Part shown: piece by piece, positions 1 to 7,855 of the stretch
How the letters are laid out: each line of letters opens with the position of its first letter
Position numbering within the stretch: the first letter of the stretch is position 1
Origin: Mediterranea massiliensis
GTDB lineage: Bacteria > Bacteroidota > Bacteroidia > Bacteroidales > Bacteroidaceae
Reading direction: 5' to 3'
Length of the DNA stretch: 22,575 nucleotides
Assembly (NCBI GenBank): GCA_958402075.1
Contig: CATXSD010000038.1
Location: 1-22,575 of the forward strand
The notes under the pieces: generated by a model
Seen by the model: the letters and a program-made list of their open reading frames with translations, nothing else
Database searches by the model: none
Told to the model about the DNA's origin: nothing
Program-made: the position numbers and the translations under genes

Positions 1-2330
1 GTGGAGATGGTGCAGACAGAGCGGTAGGGATACCATTCTGGGTGGCCGAACTCCTGGCTGGGGTCTTTGGGCATGCGTTGTATCTCGAGCGAGAGGATGC
101 GCAGTTCGTTCATCACCCATGCCACGCAGGCGGGTATCATGCCGAGGTCTTCGCCGCAGACCAGCATGCGGGTGGACTGCGTGAGCTGCGGCAGCTTCTT
201 CATGGCCTGCTGTCCCCAGAAGTCGTTGTGGCGGTGGTAGTAGTATTGGTCGTACAGACGGTTGAAGGCGGCCTTCTCCCAGTCGTTGAGCGAGCGGTAG
301 ATGTAGTCGTGCTGCACGCCGATGCGCGGGTGGTACTTCGTGGGGTCGGTGCGGTCGGGCACGAACAGCACGTCGCTGATGAGGGCGTAGAGGCCGTCGC
401 GTATCCACACGCTGTCGTCGTCGGTCTTGTCGGCAAAGTAGGCTTCGATCTTGCGCTGCGTGTCGAACTCGGGACGCATGCGGTACACTTCCCATGTGTC
501 GGTGGGTTCGATGAAGGTCTGCTTCACGTAGTCGGTGTGCGGGCCGAACATCTGTCCGAGGAAGTATTCGTGGATGTAGGGCCGCAGGTACTCGGGGCGG
601 AAGGGGAGGCCGTAGCTCTCGATTTCTTCACGCGACATGGGCAGGGCGGGGACGAACTGTCCCAGCAGGCCGTGAACGGCGTTCATCGGAATCTCCCAGA
701 TGCGGAAGAAGCCCAGGATGTGGTCGATGCGGTAGGCGTCGAAGTATTCGGACATCTTGCGGAAACGCTTCATCCACCAGGCATAGCCGTCTTGTTCCAT
801 AACATCCCAATTGTAGGTGGGGAGGCCCCAGTTCTGTCCGTTGACCGAGAAGTCGTCGGGCGGGGCGCCGGCCTGTCCGTTGAGGTTGAAATAGTGGGGT
901 TCCTTCCAGGCCTCGACGCTGTTGCGGCTGATGCCGATGGGAATATCGCCCTTGAGCACCACGCCGTTGGCACGGGCATGGCGGCTGGCGGCCAGTAACT
1001 GTCGGTGGAGCTGGTACTGGATGTAGCAGTAGATGGCGATGTGCGGATAGTCGGCCGAGCCGGGGCGGCACAGAGCATCGATGTCCTCCTGGCGGTAGTT
1101 GCTGTAGCGCGGCCACTGGCGGAAGTCGGGCGTCCGGTAAGCGTCGCGCAGGTAGCTGAATACGGCGTAGGGTTGGAGCCATTCCTTGTTGGCTTCAAAA
1201 AAGGCCTGGTATTCCGGCGACTGCATCACTACTTCACCTTCCTGGGCGAAGATCAGGCGGAAATATTCCCACTTGGCCTCGTTCACAGCCTCGTAGTCGA
1301 TGGCGGGCAGGGCATTGAGCTCGCGGCGGCGCTGTTCGAAACGGGCCATCTGCTCCTCGTCCTTCAGCCGTCCCAGCTGCCGCAGGTCGGTGTACATGGG
1401 ATGGAAGGCATAGATGGAGATGCTGCTGTAGGGGTAGGAGTCTGTCCACGTGTGGGTCATGGTCGTATCGTTGATGGGTAGGATTTGTACTACCTTCTGA
1501 CGGGTCAGAACGGCCCAGTCTATCATCTGCACCAGGTCGCCGAAGTCGCCTACGCCGAAGCTGCCTTCGGAGCGCAGCGAGAAGACGGGGATGGCTGTGC
1601 CGGCACCTTTCCAGGCGGGCAGGGCGAAGTAGACGTAACGGTCGCCCACGGCCAGTGTCTCCTGGTCGGCCAGATGCGGATCGGCCAGGTAGCGGTTGGG
1701 GTTGTTCTCCCAGGCCACGACGCGCCGTTCGGTCTTGCTGTACAGCACGAACTTGTATTCTATCGGAAAGGTCAGCTGCGAGGCGTCCAGCTCCACCTGC
1801 CATTCAGGGAAGTTGGCGTCGCTCATCAGGACGGCCTTTCCCGTGTCCCAGCAGCCCAGCGCGTCGATGCTTCCGCAGATAGCCAGGCAGTGGTCACTGT
1901 CGATGCAGGGGGCGTATGCCTTGATGAGCAGGCCCTTCTGCGGGCTTTTGGGGGCGGGGTCGCGGCGGGTATGTGCCAACAGCGATTCGGTGAAGGCCGA
2001 GGTATAGAAATACTGTTGCTCGGGCAGGTTCTTCCAGCTGTCTTCCAGCCGGTAGACTTTGGTGCCGGGGCCGGACACGTAGAGGGTACGCGGCAGGCCG
2101 TTCCACTCGCTGCGCGTGATGACTCCTTCGCGGCAGACGTGATAGCTGTAGCGGATGGTTCCGTCGGCAGGCTGTTGGATCTCGACTTCCGATGTCCAGT
2201 GGATGCCGTCCAGCGTATGCAGGGCCAGTGTATGGCCTGCTTCATTGTTCCCAAGTTCGGGGATGGAGCCCGAAACACAGATTTCCTCTCCCCAATTGGT
2301 GCGGTACTCGATATTGAACGATAGAATCAT
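1..2330 (-). CDS. malQ: 4-alpha-glucanotransferase (amylomaltase), 3' end off window
   Basis: Cytoplasmic GH77 enzyme that transfers alpha-1,4-glucan segments between maltodextrins, feeding glycogen/starch breakdown. The frame is open from the ATG at 2330 to the left edge, so 776 codons are visible of a protein that is usually near 890 residues in Bacteroides. Residues ~1-105 and ~120-235 read as two CBM20-type starch-binding modules (the first starts MILSFNIEYRTNWGE), and the GH77 barrel follows from ~240. The nucleophile motif YRIDHILG puts the catalytic Asp at ~536, and CGEDLG puts the acid/base Glu at ~727. The third catalytic Asp (family HD motif) should lie just past the edge, because the visible protein stops at RSVCTIST. 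No frameshift or internal stop was met on reading the whole frame. Same strand as nrdJ but separated from it by two stem-loops, so probably its own transcript. Identity is very likely; completeness cannot be judged. Confidence 0.95.
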   Translation of the reverse strand, partial: MILSFNIEYRTNWGEEICVSGSIPELGNNEAGHTLALHTLDGIHWTSEVEIQQPADGTIRYSYHVCREGVITRSEWNGLPRTLYVSGPGTKVYRLEDSWKNLPEQQYFYTSAFTESLLAHTRRDPAPKSPQKGLLIKAYAPCIDSDHCLAICGSIDALGCWDTGKAVLMSDANFPEWQVELDASQLTFPIEYKFVLYSKTERRVVAWENNPNRYLADPHLADQETLAVGDRYVYFALPAWKGAGTAIPVFSLRSEGSFGVGDFGDLVQMIDWAVLTRQKVVQILPINDTTMTHTWTDSYPYSSISIYAFHPMYTDLRQLGRLKDEEQMARFEQRRRELNALPAIDYEAVNEAKWEYFRLIFAQEGEVVMQSPEYQAFFEANKEWLQPYAVFSYLRDAYRTPDFRQWPRYSNYRQEDIDALCRPGSADYPHIAIYCYIQYQLHRQLLAASRHARANGVVLKGDIPIGISRNSVEAWKEPHYFNLNGQAGAPPDDFSVNGQNWGLPTYNWDVMEQDGYAWWMKRFRKMSEYFDAYRIDHILGFFRIWEIPMNAVHGLLGQFVPALPMSREEIESYGLPFRPEYLRPYIHEYFLGQMFGPHTDYVKQTFIEPTDTWEVYRMRPEFDTQRKIEAYFADKTDDDSVWIRDGLYALISDVLFVPDRTDPTKYHPRIGVQHDYIYRSLNDWEKAAFNRLYDQYYYHRHNDFWGQQAMKKLPQLTQSTRMLVCGEDLGMIPACVAWVMNELRILSLEIQRMPKDPSQEFGHPEWYPYRSVCTIS

Positions 2331-2351
2331 ATTATTAGATTTATAATAAAT

Positions 2352-2412
2352 GACATAGCTGCAATGACTATGCAAGTATAGGGATTATTCTTCATAGTCA
2401 TGCAGCTATGTC
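2352..2412. repeat. long imperfect inverted repeat upstream of malQ
   Basis: Left arm 2352-2372 and right arm 2393-2412 are reverse complements over 20 bp with a single one-base bulge, around a 20-nt centre. On the minus strand the centre carries TATACTTG (2373-2380), one mismatch from the Bacteroides -7 consensus TAnnTTTG; no good -33 box lies at 19 bp. It sits 22 bp upstream of the malQ ATG. It could be an operator overlapping the malQ promoter, or a second terminator after nrdJ. The sequence shows the symmetry; the role is inference. Confidence 0.7.
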
Positions 2413-2431
2413 TGTTCAAGTCTTTCAAATT

Positions 2432-2459
2432 CCTATGCAAACGTTTGTGTTTGCACAGG
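2432..2459 (-). terminator. stem-loop right after nrdJ stop, probable terminator
   Basis: Arms 2432-2442 and 2449-2459 pair over 11 bp (one G-U) around a 6-nt loop, starting 2 nt after the nrdJ stop codon. Only a weak AATTTG follows in the direction of transcription, so the U-tract is poor. Confidence 0.55.
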
Positions 2460-2461
2460 AC

Positions 2462-4999
2462 TTATCCGCAGCGTGACGCTCCGCAGGTCTTGCAGATGAG
2501 GCAGCCCTCCTGGTAGACGAGGGTTTCGTTGCCGCAGTTGGGGCATTTCTGTCCCTTGGCCTCGGTGCCGTCGAGCACGTATTTCTTCAAGGCACGTTCC
2601 ACACCGTTCTTCCAGGTGTTGATGTTCTCGCTGTCGAGTTGCAGGGAGCTGACCAGCTTGATGACCTGTTCGATGGGCATGCGGTAGCGCAGGACGCCCG
2701 AGATGAGCTTGGCGTAGTTCCAGTATTCCTTGTTGAACTTCTCAGACAAGCCTTCGATGGTGACCTTGTAGCCGCGCTTGTTCTCGAACTGGAAGTCGTA
2801 CCGCTTGACGCCGTTCTCGTCGACGTTCTTGATGATGTGTCCCGACACGACATTCTTGGGGAGGACGATGCCTTCGTCGTCGTCGAGCACACCGGTGAAG
2901 ATTTCATAGGGATGGCCGTTGAGCAGACCCACGAAGGCCACCCATTTCTCCTTGTTGTTCTGGAAGCGTACCACTTCGGCATCGAGCACTTTGGGACGTG
3001 TCTCGACAATCGTAGGCGGCTTGCAGGGGGGCAGTTCGGTTTTCTTGTCACTCTTGGTGGAGAGCAGTACGCCCGAACGGGAACCGTCGCGGTAGACGGT
3101 GCAGCCCTTGCAGCCCGAGCGCCAGGCTTCCACGTAGAGGCGGTTGACAAGCTCTTCATCCACGTTGTTGGGCAGGTTGATGGTAACGCTGATGGAGTGG
3201 TCCACCCACTTCTGGATGCGTCCCTGCATCTTGACTTTCATCAGCCAGTCCACGTCGTTGGATGTTGCCTTATAATAAGGAGAGCGGGCTACCATATCGT
3301 CTATTTCTTCTTGTGTATAGCGTTTGGCGGGATCCAGTCCCTGTGCTTCCATCCAGGTGACGAATTTCGGGTGGAAGACGATGTATTCTTCGAAGGCGTC
3401 GCCCGTTTCGTCCACGAAGTCGATGCGTGCGTTCGTGTCGTTGGGGTTCACCTTGCGGCGGCGTTTGTATACCGGCAGGAACACGGGCTCGATGCCCGAA
3501 GTGGTTTGCGTCATCAGGCTGGTCGTACCTGTGGGGGCGATGGTGAGGCAGGCGATGTTGCGGCGACCGTACTTGGCCATTTCTTCGTATAGCTCGGGGT
3601 CGGCTTCGCGCAGACGGGCGATGAAGGGGTTGTTCTTCTCGCGTTCAGTATCGTATATTTCGAAAGCACCGCGTTCCTTGGCCATCTGTACCGATGAACG
3701 GTAGGCGTTGAGGGCTATAGTCTTGTGCACCTGTTCGGAGAAAGAGGTAGCCTCTTCTGTTCCATAACGCAAGTTCAGGGCGGCCAACATGTCGCCTTCG
3801 GCCGTGATGCCTACGCCGGTGCGGCGTCCCTGTCCGCTCTTCTTGTAGATTTTTTTCCACAGGTTACGTTCGGTTTCCTTGACTTCGTCACTCTCTGGGT
3901 CGGAGTCTATCTTTTCCATGATGCGTTCAATCTTCTCCAGCTCCAGGTCGATGATGTCGTCCATGATGCGTTGTGCCAGGGCTACGTGCTTCTTGAACAG
4001 CTCGAAGTCGAAGTAGGCGTCCGGCTTGAAGGGATTGACCACATAGGAATACAGGTTGATGGCCAGCAGACGGCAGGAATCGTAGGGACAGAGGGGGATT
4101 TCGCCGCACGGATTGGTGGAAACGGTGCGGTAGCCTAAGTCGGCATAGCAGTCGGGAACAGATTCGCGGAGAATGGTGTCCCAGAACAATACACCGGGTT
4201 CGGCTGACTTCCAGGCGTTGTGGACAATCTTCTTCCAGAGGGCACTGGCGTCGATGTCTTTCTTGACCAGCGGGTTGGGAGAGTCGATGGGATATTGCTG
4301 GACGTAGGGAGTGCCGTTGATGGCTGCTTCCATGAAGGCATCGTCAATCTTGACCGAGACGTTGGCTCCGGTCACCTTGCCTTCGGTCATCTTGGCATCG
4401 ATGAAGGCTTCCGAGTCGGGATGCTTGATGGAAACGCTCAGCATCAGGGCACCGCGTCGTCCGTCTTGTGCCACCTCGCGGGTGGAGTTGGAGTAGCGTT
4501 CCATGAAAGGTACCAGTCCGGTAGAGGTCAGCGCGGAGTTCTTAACGGGAGAGCCTTTGGGACGGATGTGTGAAAGGTCGTGTCCCACGCCGCCGCGTCT
4601 TTTCATCAGCTGTACCTGCTCTTCGTCAATCTTGAAGATGGCACCATAGGAGTCGGCTTCCCCGTCCACACCAATTACGAAGCAGTTGGACAAGGATGCT
4701 ACCTGATAGTTGTTGCCGATGCCGGTCATCGGGCTTCCCTGCGGGACGATGTACTTGAAGTGGTCCAGCAGGCCGAACAGTTCTTCGGCACTGAGTCCGT
4801 TGGAGTACTTGGCTTCTATACGGGCCAGTTCGTTGGCGATGCGCCAATGCATGTCTTCGGGAGACTTTTCATAGATATTCCCGAAAGAGTCTTTGACGGC
4901 ATACTTGTTTACCCAAACTCTGGCTGCCAGCTCGTCGCCTTGGAAGTATTGTAAAGATGCTTCAAAGGCTTCCTGGTAAGTGTAAGTTCTCTTTTCCAC
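2462..4999 (-). CDS. nrdJ: adenosylcobalamin-dependent (class II) ribonucleotide reductase
   Basis: Reduces ribonucleotides to deoxyribonucleotides with adenosylcobalamin as radical source, so it needs no oxygen and no separate activase. 845 residues. The active-site block STNPCGEIPL places Asn296, thiyl Cys298 and Glu300; Cys106 (in SNCFVIG) and Cys309 sit where the redox pair of class II enzymes lies (Cys309 is 11 residues after the thiyl Cys, as in the Thermotoga enzyme). Residues ~670-810 resemble the TSCPD-type C-terminal domain, and the tail has a Cys-rich ribbon (KCPNCG... CKTCG) that usually re-reduces the active site. The start is GTG: an in-frame TAG lies two codons upstream and no ATG precedes the conserved MEKRTYTYQEAFEAS-like N-terminus. 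A good promoter lies upstream (5078-5108). No cobalamin riboswitch was recognised in the ~75-nt leader. nrdZ is an alternative symbol. Confidence 0.95.
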   Translation of the reverse strand: MEKRTYTYQEAFEASLQYFQGDELAARVWVNKYAVKDSFGNIYEKSPEDMHWRIANELARIEAKYSNGLSAEELFGLLDHFKYIVPQGSPMTGIGNNYQVASLSNCFVIGVDGEADSYGAIFKIDEEQVQLMKRRGGVGHDLSHIRPKGSPVKNSALTSTGLVPFMERYSNSTREVAQDGRRGALMLSVSIKHPDSEAFIDAKMTEGKVTGANVSVKIDDAFMEAAINGTPYVQQYPIDSPNPLVKKDIDASALWKKIVHNAWKSAEPGVLFWDTILRESVPDCYADLGYRTVSTNPCGEIPLCPYDSCRLLAINLYSYVVNPFKPDAYFDFELFKKHVALAQRIMDDIIDLELEKIERIMEKIDSDPESDEVKETERNLWKKIYKKSGQGRRTGVGITAEGDMLAALNLRYGTEEATSFSEQVHKTIALNAYRSSVQMAKERGAFEIYDTEREKNNPFIARLREADPELYEEMAKYGRRNIACLTIAPTGTTSLMTQTTSGIEPVFLPVYKRRRKVNPNDTNARIDFVDETGDAFEEYIVFHPKFVTWMEAQGLDPAKRYTQEEIDDMVARSPYYKATSNDVDWLMKVKMQGRIQKWVDHSISVTINLPNNVDEELVNRLYVEAWRSGCKGCTVYRDGSRSGVLLSTKSDKKTELPPCKPPTIVETRPKVLDAEVVRFQNNKEKWVAFVGLLNGHPYEIFTGVLDDDEGIVLPKNVVSGHIIKNVDENGVKRYDFQFENKRGYKVTIEGLSEKFNKEYWNYAKLISGVLRYRMPIEQVIKLVSSLQLDSENINTWKNGVERALKKYVLDGTEAKGQKCPNCGNETLVYQEGCLICKTCGASRCG

Positions 5000-5077
5000 G
5001 ATATTCTATTCTTTAGATTCTAATGATGTTGTCAGTAAAAGTGTAGGAGTTGTGCTTAAGGCCAATAAATGTGATTG

Positions 5078-5108
5078 CAAATCTATGAATGTTTTTTTAT
5101 TCTACAAA
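5078..5108 (-). promoter_or_regulatory. Bacteroides-type promoter for nrdJ
   Basis: On the minus strand TTTG (5105-5108) is followed after exactly 19 bp by TAGATTTG (5078-5085), a full match to the Bacteroides primary sigma consensus. Transcription should begin near 5072, giving a leader of about 73 nt before the GTG start at 4999. Confidence 0.8.
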
Positions 5109-5299
5109 ATAAAATGCCACTCTTTTTATGCGGGAACAAAAAGTTTCTCGTTTTTTTTAAATATGTTGCTGTGTATTAGTTATTTGTGTGTTTCCTATAT
5201 TGCATGAACTTTTCCAAAAGGGAAAACTTGGTATGAATTTACTGCTGGGACGAATTCCCGGCTTGGAAATTTTTTCTGCGCATGTTTGTTCATCTGAAA

Positions 5300-5330
5300 T
5301 ATGTTTTTTATCGATTCTTTCTTATATTTG
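5300..5330 (+). promoter_or_regulatory. Bacteroides-type promoter for the nitroreductase
   Basis: TATG (5300-5303, one mismatch to TTTG), 19-bp spacer, then TATATTTG (5323-5330, perfect -7). The predicted transcript starts near 5336, which excludes the upstream ATG at 5301 and fixes translation at 5346. Confidence 0.75.
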
Positions 5331-5345
5331 CAGAAAAAAGAAAGT

Positions 5346-6080
5346 ATGGATAGCTTGAAGTTAAGAAAAACCATTCGGAAATATCAGCAGAAAGATATTC
5401 CTGCCGATTTGTTAAATGATTTGTTGGAGTCCGCTTTCCGGGCTTCTACTGTGGGGAACATGCAAGTCTACAGCGTAGTGGTGACCCGTGACGCCGGTAG
5501 GAAGGCACGTTTGGCACCGGCGCATTTCAACCAGCCGATGGTGACGGAGGCTCCTGTTGTGCTCACCTTCTGCATCGACTTGAACCGTTTCAGCAAATGG
5601 TGCAGGCTGCGTAAGGCGGAACCCGGTTACAACAATTTTGAGTGGTTTGTCACGGGAGCGGTAGATGCGTTGCTGGCGGCGCAGACGTTCTGTGTGGCAG
5701 CCGAGGAGAAAGGACTGGGCATCTGTTATTTGGGAACCACCACTTACAATCCCCATCTGATTATCGAAGCGTTGGAATTGCCGGAGCTGGTATTTCCGAT
5801 TACAACAGTGACAGTGGGGTGGCCGGCCGAAGATCCGGCTCAGGTGGACCGCTTGCCGCTGGAGGCCCTGGTTCATGAGGAAGTTTATCATGACTATTCG
5901 GCCGACGACATCGACCGGCTGTATGCCTACAAAGAGTCTTTGCCTGAAAACAAAGGCTTTGTGCAGGAGAATGGAAAGAAGACGCTGGCGCAGGTATTTA
6001 CCGATATCCGCTACACGAGGAAGGATGCGGAGGCCATGTCCGAATTGCTTTGGAACGTAATGAAAAAGCAGGGCTTTTAA
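5346..6080 (+). CDS. nitroreductase-family NAD(P)H:FMN oxidoreductase
   Basis: Flavin-dependent oxidoreductase of the nitroreductase fold; members reduce nitro compounds, quinones or flavins with NAD(P)H in the cytoplasm. The true substrate cannot be told from sequence. 244 residues, in the NfsA-like size range. The N-terminal RKTIRKYQQKDIP fits the family FMN-phosphate-binding RRSVRxF-type motif, ASTVGNMQVYSVVV fits the flavin-contact segment, and GLGICYLGTTTYNP plus TVGWPAE fit the later FMN-binding loop and strand. I start at 5346 rather than 5301 because a perfect -7 box (5323-5330) lies inside the longer frame and the upstream 15 residues (MFFIDSFLYLQKKES) look non-native. It stands alone and converges with dnaA across a terminator. 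Confidence 0.88.
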   Translation: MDSLKLRKTIRKYQQKDIPADLLNDLLESAFRASTVGNMQVYSVVVTRDAGRKARLAPAHFNQPMVTEAPVVLTFCIDLNRFSKWCRLRKAEPGYNNFEWFVTGAVDALLAAQTFCVAAEEKGLGICYLGTTTYNPHLIIEALELPELVFPITTVTVGWPAEDPAQVDRLPLEALVHEEVYHDYSADDIDRLYAYKESLPENKGFVQENGKKTLAQVFTDIRYTRKDAEAMSELLWNVMKKQGF

Positions 6081-6092
6081 AGTCCTGCTTTT
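6064..6092. terminator. bidirectional intrinsic terminator, nitroreductase / dnaA
   Basis: Arms 6064-6074 and 6082-6092 form an 11-bp stem (AAAAGCAGGGC against GTCCTGCTTTT, one G-U) with a 7-nt loop. The A-run and T-run flanks make it work on either strand. The nitroreductase TAA stop (6078-6080) lies inside the loop, so the terminator overlaps the coding end. Confidence 0.88.
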
Positions 6093-6113
6093 CATTCTCT
6101 AAAGGAATATAGG

Positions 6114-7511
6114 TTATTGTTTCAGTGTCGCCTGGATTTCGTCCAGTTCGGCTGCAAAAGGCTTGTTTACTTCTTTCAGCTCTGTGATGGTCTTGCAGGC
6201 GTGCAACACGGTCGCATGGTCCTTCCCGCCAATCAGTGAACCGATTTTGGCTGTAGAGAAATCGGTATAGTTCTTGGCCAGATACATAGCGATTTGCCTG
6301 GCTTGTACAACATCCCTTTTCCTCGATTTGGAGTGGATGGTGTTTATGTCAAGTCCGAAGTGACTGCATACCGCTTGAATGATATTGTCTACCGTAACGG
6401 GCTTGTTTTCGGTATGCGATACTTTCCGTATAATCCGTTGGGCCAGTTCCAGATCCACCTCCCGATTATAGATGGTCGAATGGGCCATGATGGAGATGAT
6501 AATGCCTTCCAGATCGCGTACGCTGTCACTGACATTCTCAGCAATATAATTGATGACCTCGGGCGGAAATTGCAGTCCGTCGCGACGAATCTTGTTGCGG
6601 AGGATATCCTTGCGAAGTTCGACGGTAGGCTTCTCCAGTTCGGCTACCATCCCCCATTTGAAGCGGGTAATCAGGCGTTCTTCCATGCCTTGCAGGAGCA
6701 CAGGGGCACGGTCGGAAGTCAGGATGAGCTGCTTGCCGTTTTGGTGCAGGTGGTTGAAGATGTGGAAGAACGTGTTCTGTGTCTTGGTAACCCCTGCAAA
6801 TTCCTGAATATCATCAATAATCAGTACGTCAATGGTCTGGTAGAAATTAATGAAGTCGTTGGTTGTATTGTTGCGTACCGAGTCGGTGTATTGTACCTGG
6901 AACAGATGGGCCGATACGTACAAAACTCTCTTTTCGGGATAAAGTTCCTTGATTTTTGTACCGATGGCATTCGCGAGATGCGTTTTGCCTACTCCCGATG
7001 CTCCGTAGAAGAACAACGGGTTGAAGATGGTCTTTGCCGGATTGAGTGCGACGGCTTCGGCCACGCTGCGTGAGAGTTTGTTGCTTTCCCCTTCAATAAA
7101 TGTATCAAAGTTGTAGTCCCTGTTCAAATGGGGGTCAAGTTCTGCTATTTGGGGAGTTTGGGGAATGTCTTTGGTCACCACTTTCCGTTGGGTGGAAAGG
7201 GTGGCTGATGAAGCACCGGCATGAGGAGGCAATGGCACAGCTGTGGGAGGGTTTTTTACTACCATCACACTGTACATCAGTTTGGCACCTTCGCCAAACA
7301 CTTTGTGGATTGTCTGTCGTAACAAGTCCAGGAACTTTTCTTCCAGAAACTCATAGAAAAACTGGCTCGGCACCTGCAGGTACAGCGTATTGTCCTCAAA
7401 TTTTAAGGGGACAATGGGGCAGAACCAGGTTTTATATGTCTGTTCTGGTACGTTGTCGCGGATGATATCGAGACACGCGTTCCATTTTCCGACATGATTG
7501 TTGTTACTCAT
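6114..7511 (-). CDS. dnaA: chromosomal replication initiator protein DnaA
   Basis: AAA+ ATPase that binds DnaA boxes at oriC, melts the origin and helps load the replicative helicase. 465 residues, normal for the family. Domain I spans ~1-85 (WNACLDIIRDNVPEQTYKTWF), a short linker ~86-125, then the AAA+ core with Walker A GASGVGKT (170-177), Walker B VLIIDD (229-234), sensor 1 near TSDRAP (265-270), Arg-finger region RLITRFKWG and sensor 2 VRDLEG (331-336). Domain IV ends the protein, with the DnaA signature around IGGKDHATVLHACKTI. ATG start at 7511. A promoter-like pair lies at 7557-7588. I saw no cluster of TTATNCACA DnaA boxes in the flanking gaps, so the gene is not evidently beside oriC here. 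Confidence 0.98.
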   Translation of the reverse strand: MSNNNHVGKWNACLDIIRDNVPEQTYKTWFCPIVPLKFEDNTLYLQVPSQFFYEFLEEKFLDLLRQTIHKVFGEGAKLMYSVMVVKNPPTAVPLPPHAGASSATLSTQRKVVTKDIPQTPQIAELDPHLNRDYNFDTFIEGESNKLSRSVAEAVALNPAKTIFNPLFFYGASGVGKTHLANAIGTKIKELYPEKRVLYVSAHLFQVQYTDSVRNNTTNDFINFYQTIDVLIIDDIQEFAGVTKTQNTFFHIFNHLHQNGKQLILTSDRAPVLLQGMEERLITRFKWGMVAELEKPTVELRKDILRNKIRRDGLQFPPEVINYIAENVSDSVRDLEGIIISIMAHSTIYNREVDLELAQRIIRKVSHTENKPVTVDNIIQAVCSHFGLDINTIHSKSRKRDVVQARQIAMYLAKNYTDFSTAKIGSLIGGKDHATVLHACKTITELKEVNKPFAAELDEIQATLKQ

Positions 7512-7556
7512 AACGGTTACTCTACATTTATTGATTAAGCAAAACTTCTACGTTTG

Positions 7557-7588
7557 CAAAATTGGTAATCTTATTTGGAAAAAACAAA
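7557..7588 (-). promoter_or_regulatory. possible dnaA promoter
   Basis: Minus strand: TTTG (7585-7588), 20-bp spacer, CAATTTTG (7557-7564, one mismatch to TAnnTTTG). Implied leader is about 40 nt. Confidence 0.45.
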
Positions 7589-7659
7589 TGCCTTTTTTCT
7601 TGTTTTTTTCAATGGATGAATAAGGGCTTTACTTTCAGTGATTTACGACTATATGTGCA

Positions 7660-7683
7660 AACAGCCCTTTTTATAGGGCTGTT
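7660..7683. terminator. stem-loop, probable terminator
   Basis: Perfect 9-bp stem (7660-7668 with 7675-7683) around a 6-nt loop, followed on the plus strand by GC and six T (7686-7691). On the minus strand it lies downstream of the amidase-MCE transcript and is followed only by TTTGC. Confidence 0.55.
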
Positions 7684-7693
7684 GCTTTTTTAA

Positions 7694-7716
7694 AACCTCC
7701 TGATAAATAGGAGGTT
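7694..7716 (-). terminator. stem-loop downstream of MCE gene
   Basis: AACCTCC (7694-7700) pairs with GGAGGTT (7710-7716) across a 9-nt loop. Read on the minus strand it ends GGAGGTTTT, a short U-tract, so it is a reasonable terminator for the amidase-MCE operon, about 140 nt after the MCE stop. Confidence 0.5.
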
Positions 7717-7855
7717 GTTACTCTTATTGGATGTCTATTCCGTTTTTATTCCTGTCCTGAGAAACGGCTTCTAACGCTTTGAATATACTTCTTTTCGCCT
7801 TTATCGTTTGCTTGAAAACAGAATGCTGCTATTTAGATAAATTCTATATAATGCA

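Larger units (their letters stand above)
5000..5345. other. divergent intergenic region, nrdJ / nitroreductase
   Basis: This 346-bp AT-rich gap holds one promoter per flanking gene (5078-5108 minus, 5300-5330 plus). Between them I see only T- and A-rich runs, no convincing small gene and no recognisable cobalamin riboswitch. A GCCACTC at 5115-5121 recalls the end of a B12 box but lacks the rest and faces away from nrdJ. Confidence 0.6.
7512..7855. other. intergenic region, MCE gene to dnaA
   Basis: This 344-bp gap contains a dnaA promoter candidate next to dnaA and two stem-loops in the middle (7660-7683 and 7694-7716). The 7720-7855 part is T-rich and I recognise no gene, DnaA-box cluster or RNA in it. 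Confidence 0.6.

Noticed and set aside
42..2324. Plus-strand frames (42-998, 1005-1481, 1485-2324) suggesting plus-strand genes
   Set aside because: They are antisense to malQ, whose frame is open through the entire stretch with GH77 catalytic motifs.
3324..4573. Plus-strand frames inside nrdJ as overlapping genes
   Set aside because: They lie opposite the conserved catalytic core of nrdJ and have no recognisable domain or start signal.
5110..5125. Cobalamin riboswitch box (GCCACTC) upstream of nrdJ
   Set aside because: Single short match, on the wrong strand for nrdJ, without the other conserved riboswitch segments.
5170..5190. NrdR box upstream of nrdJ (ACACAAATAACTAATACAC-like)
   Set aside because: Poor match to the palindromic consensus, single copy, and upstream of the -33 element; NrdR boxes normally come as a phased pair.
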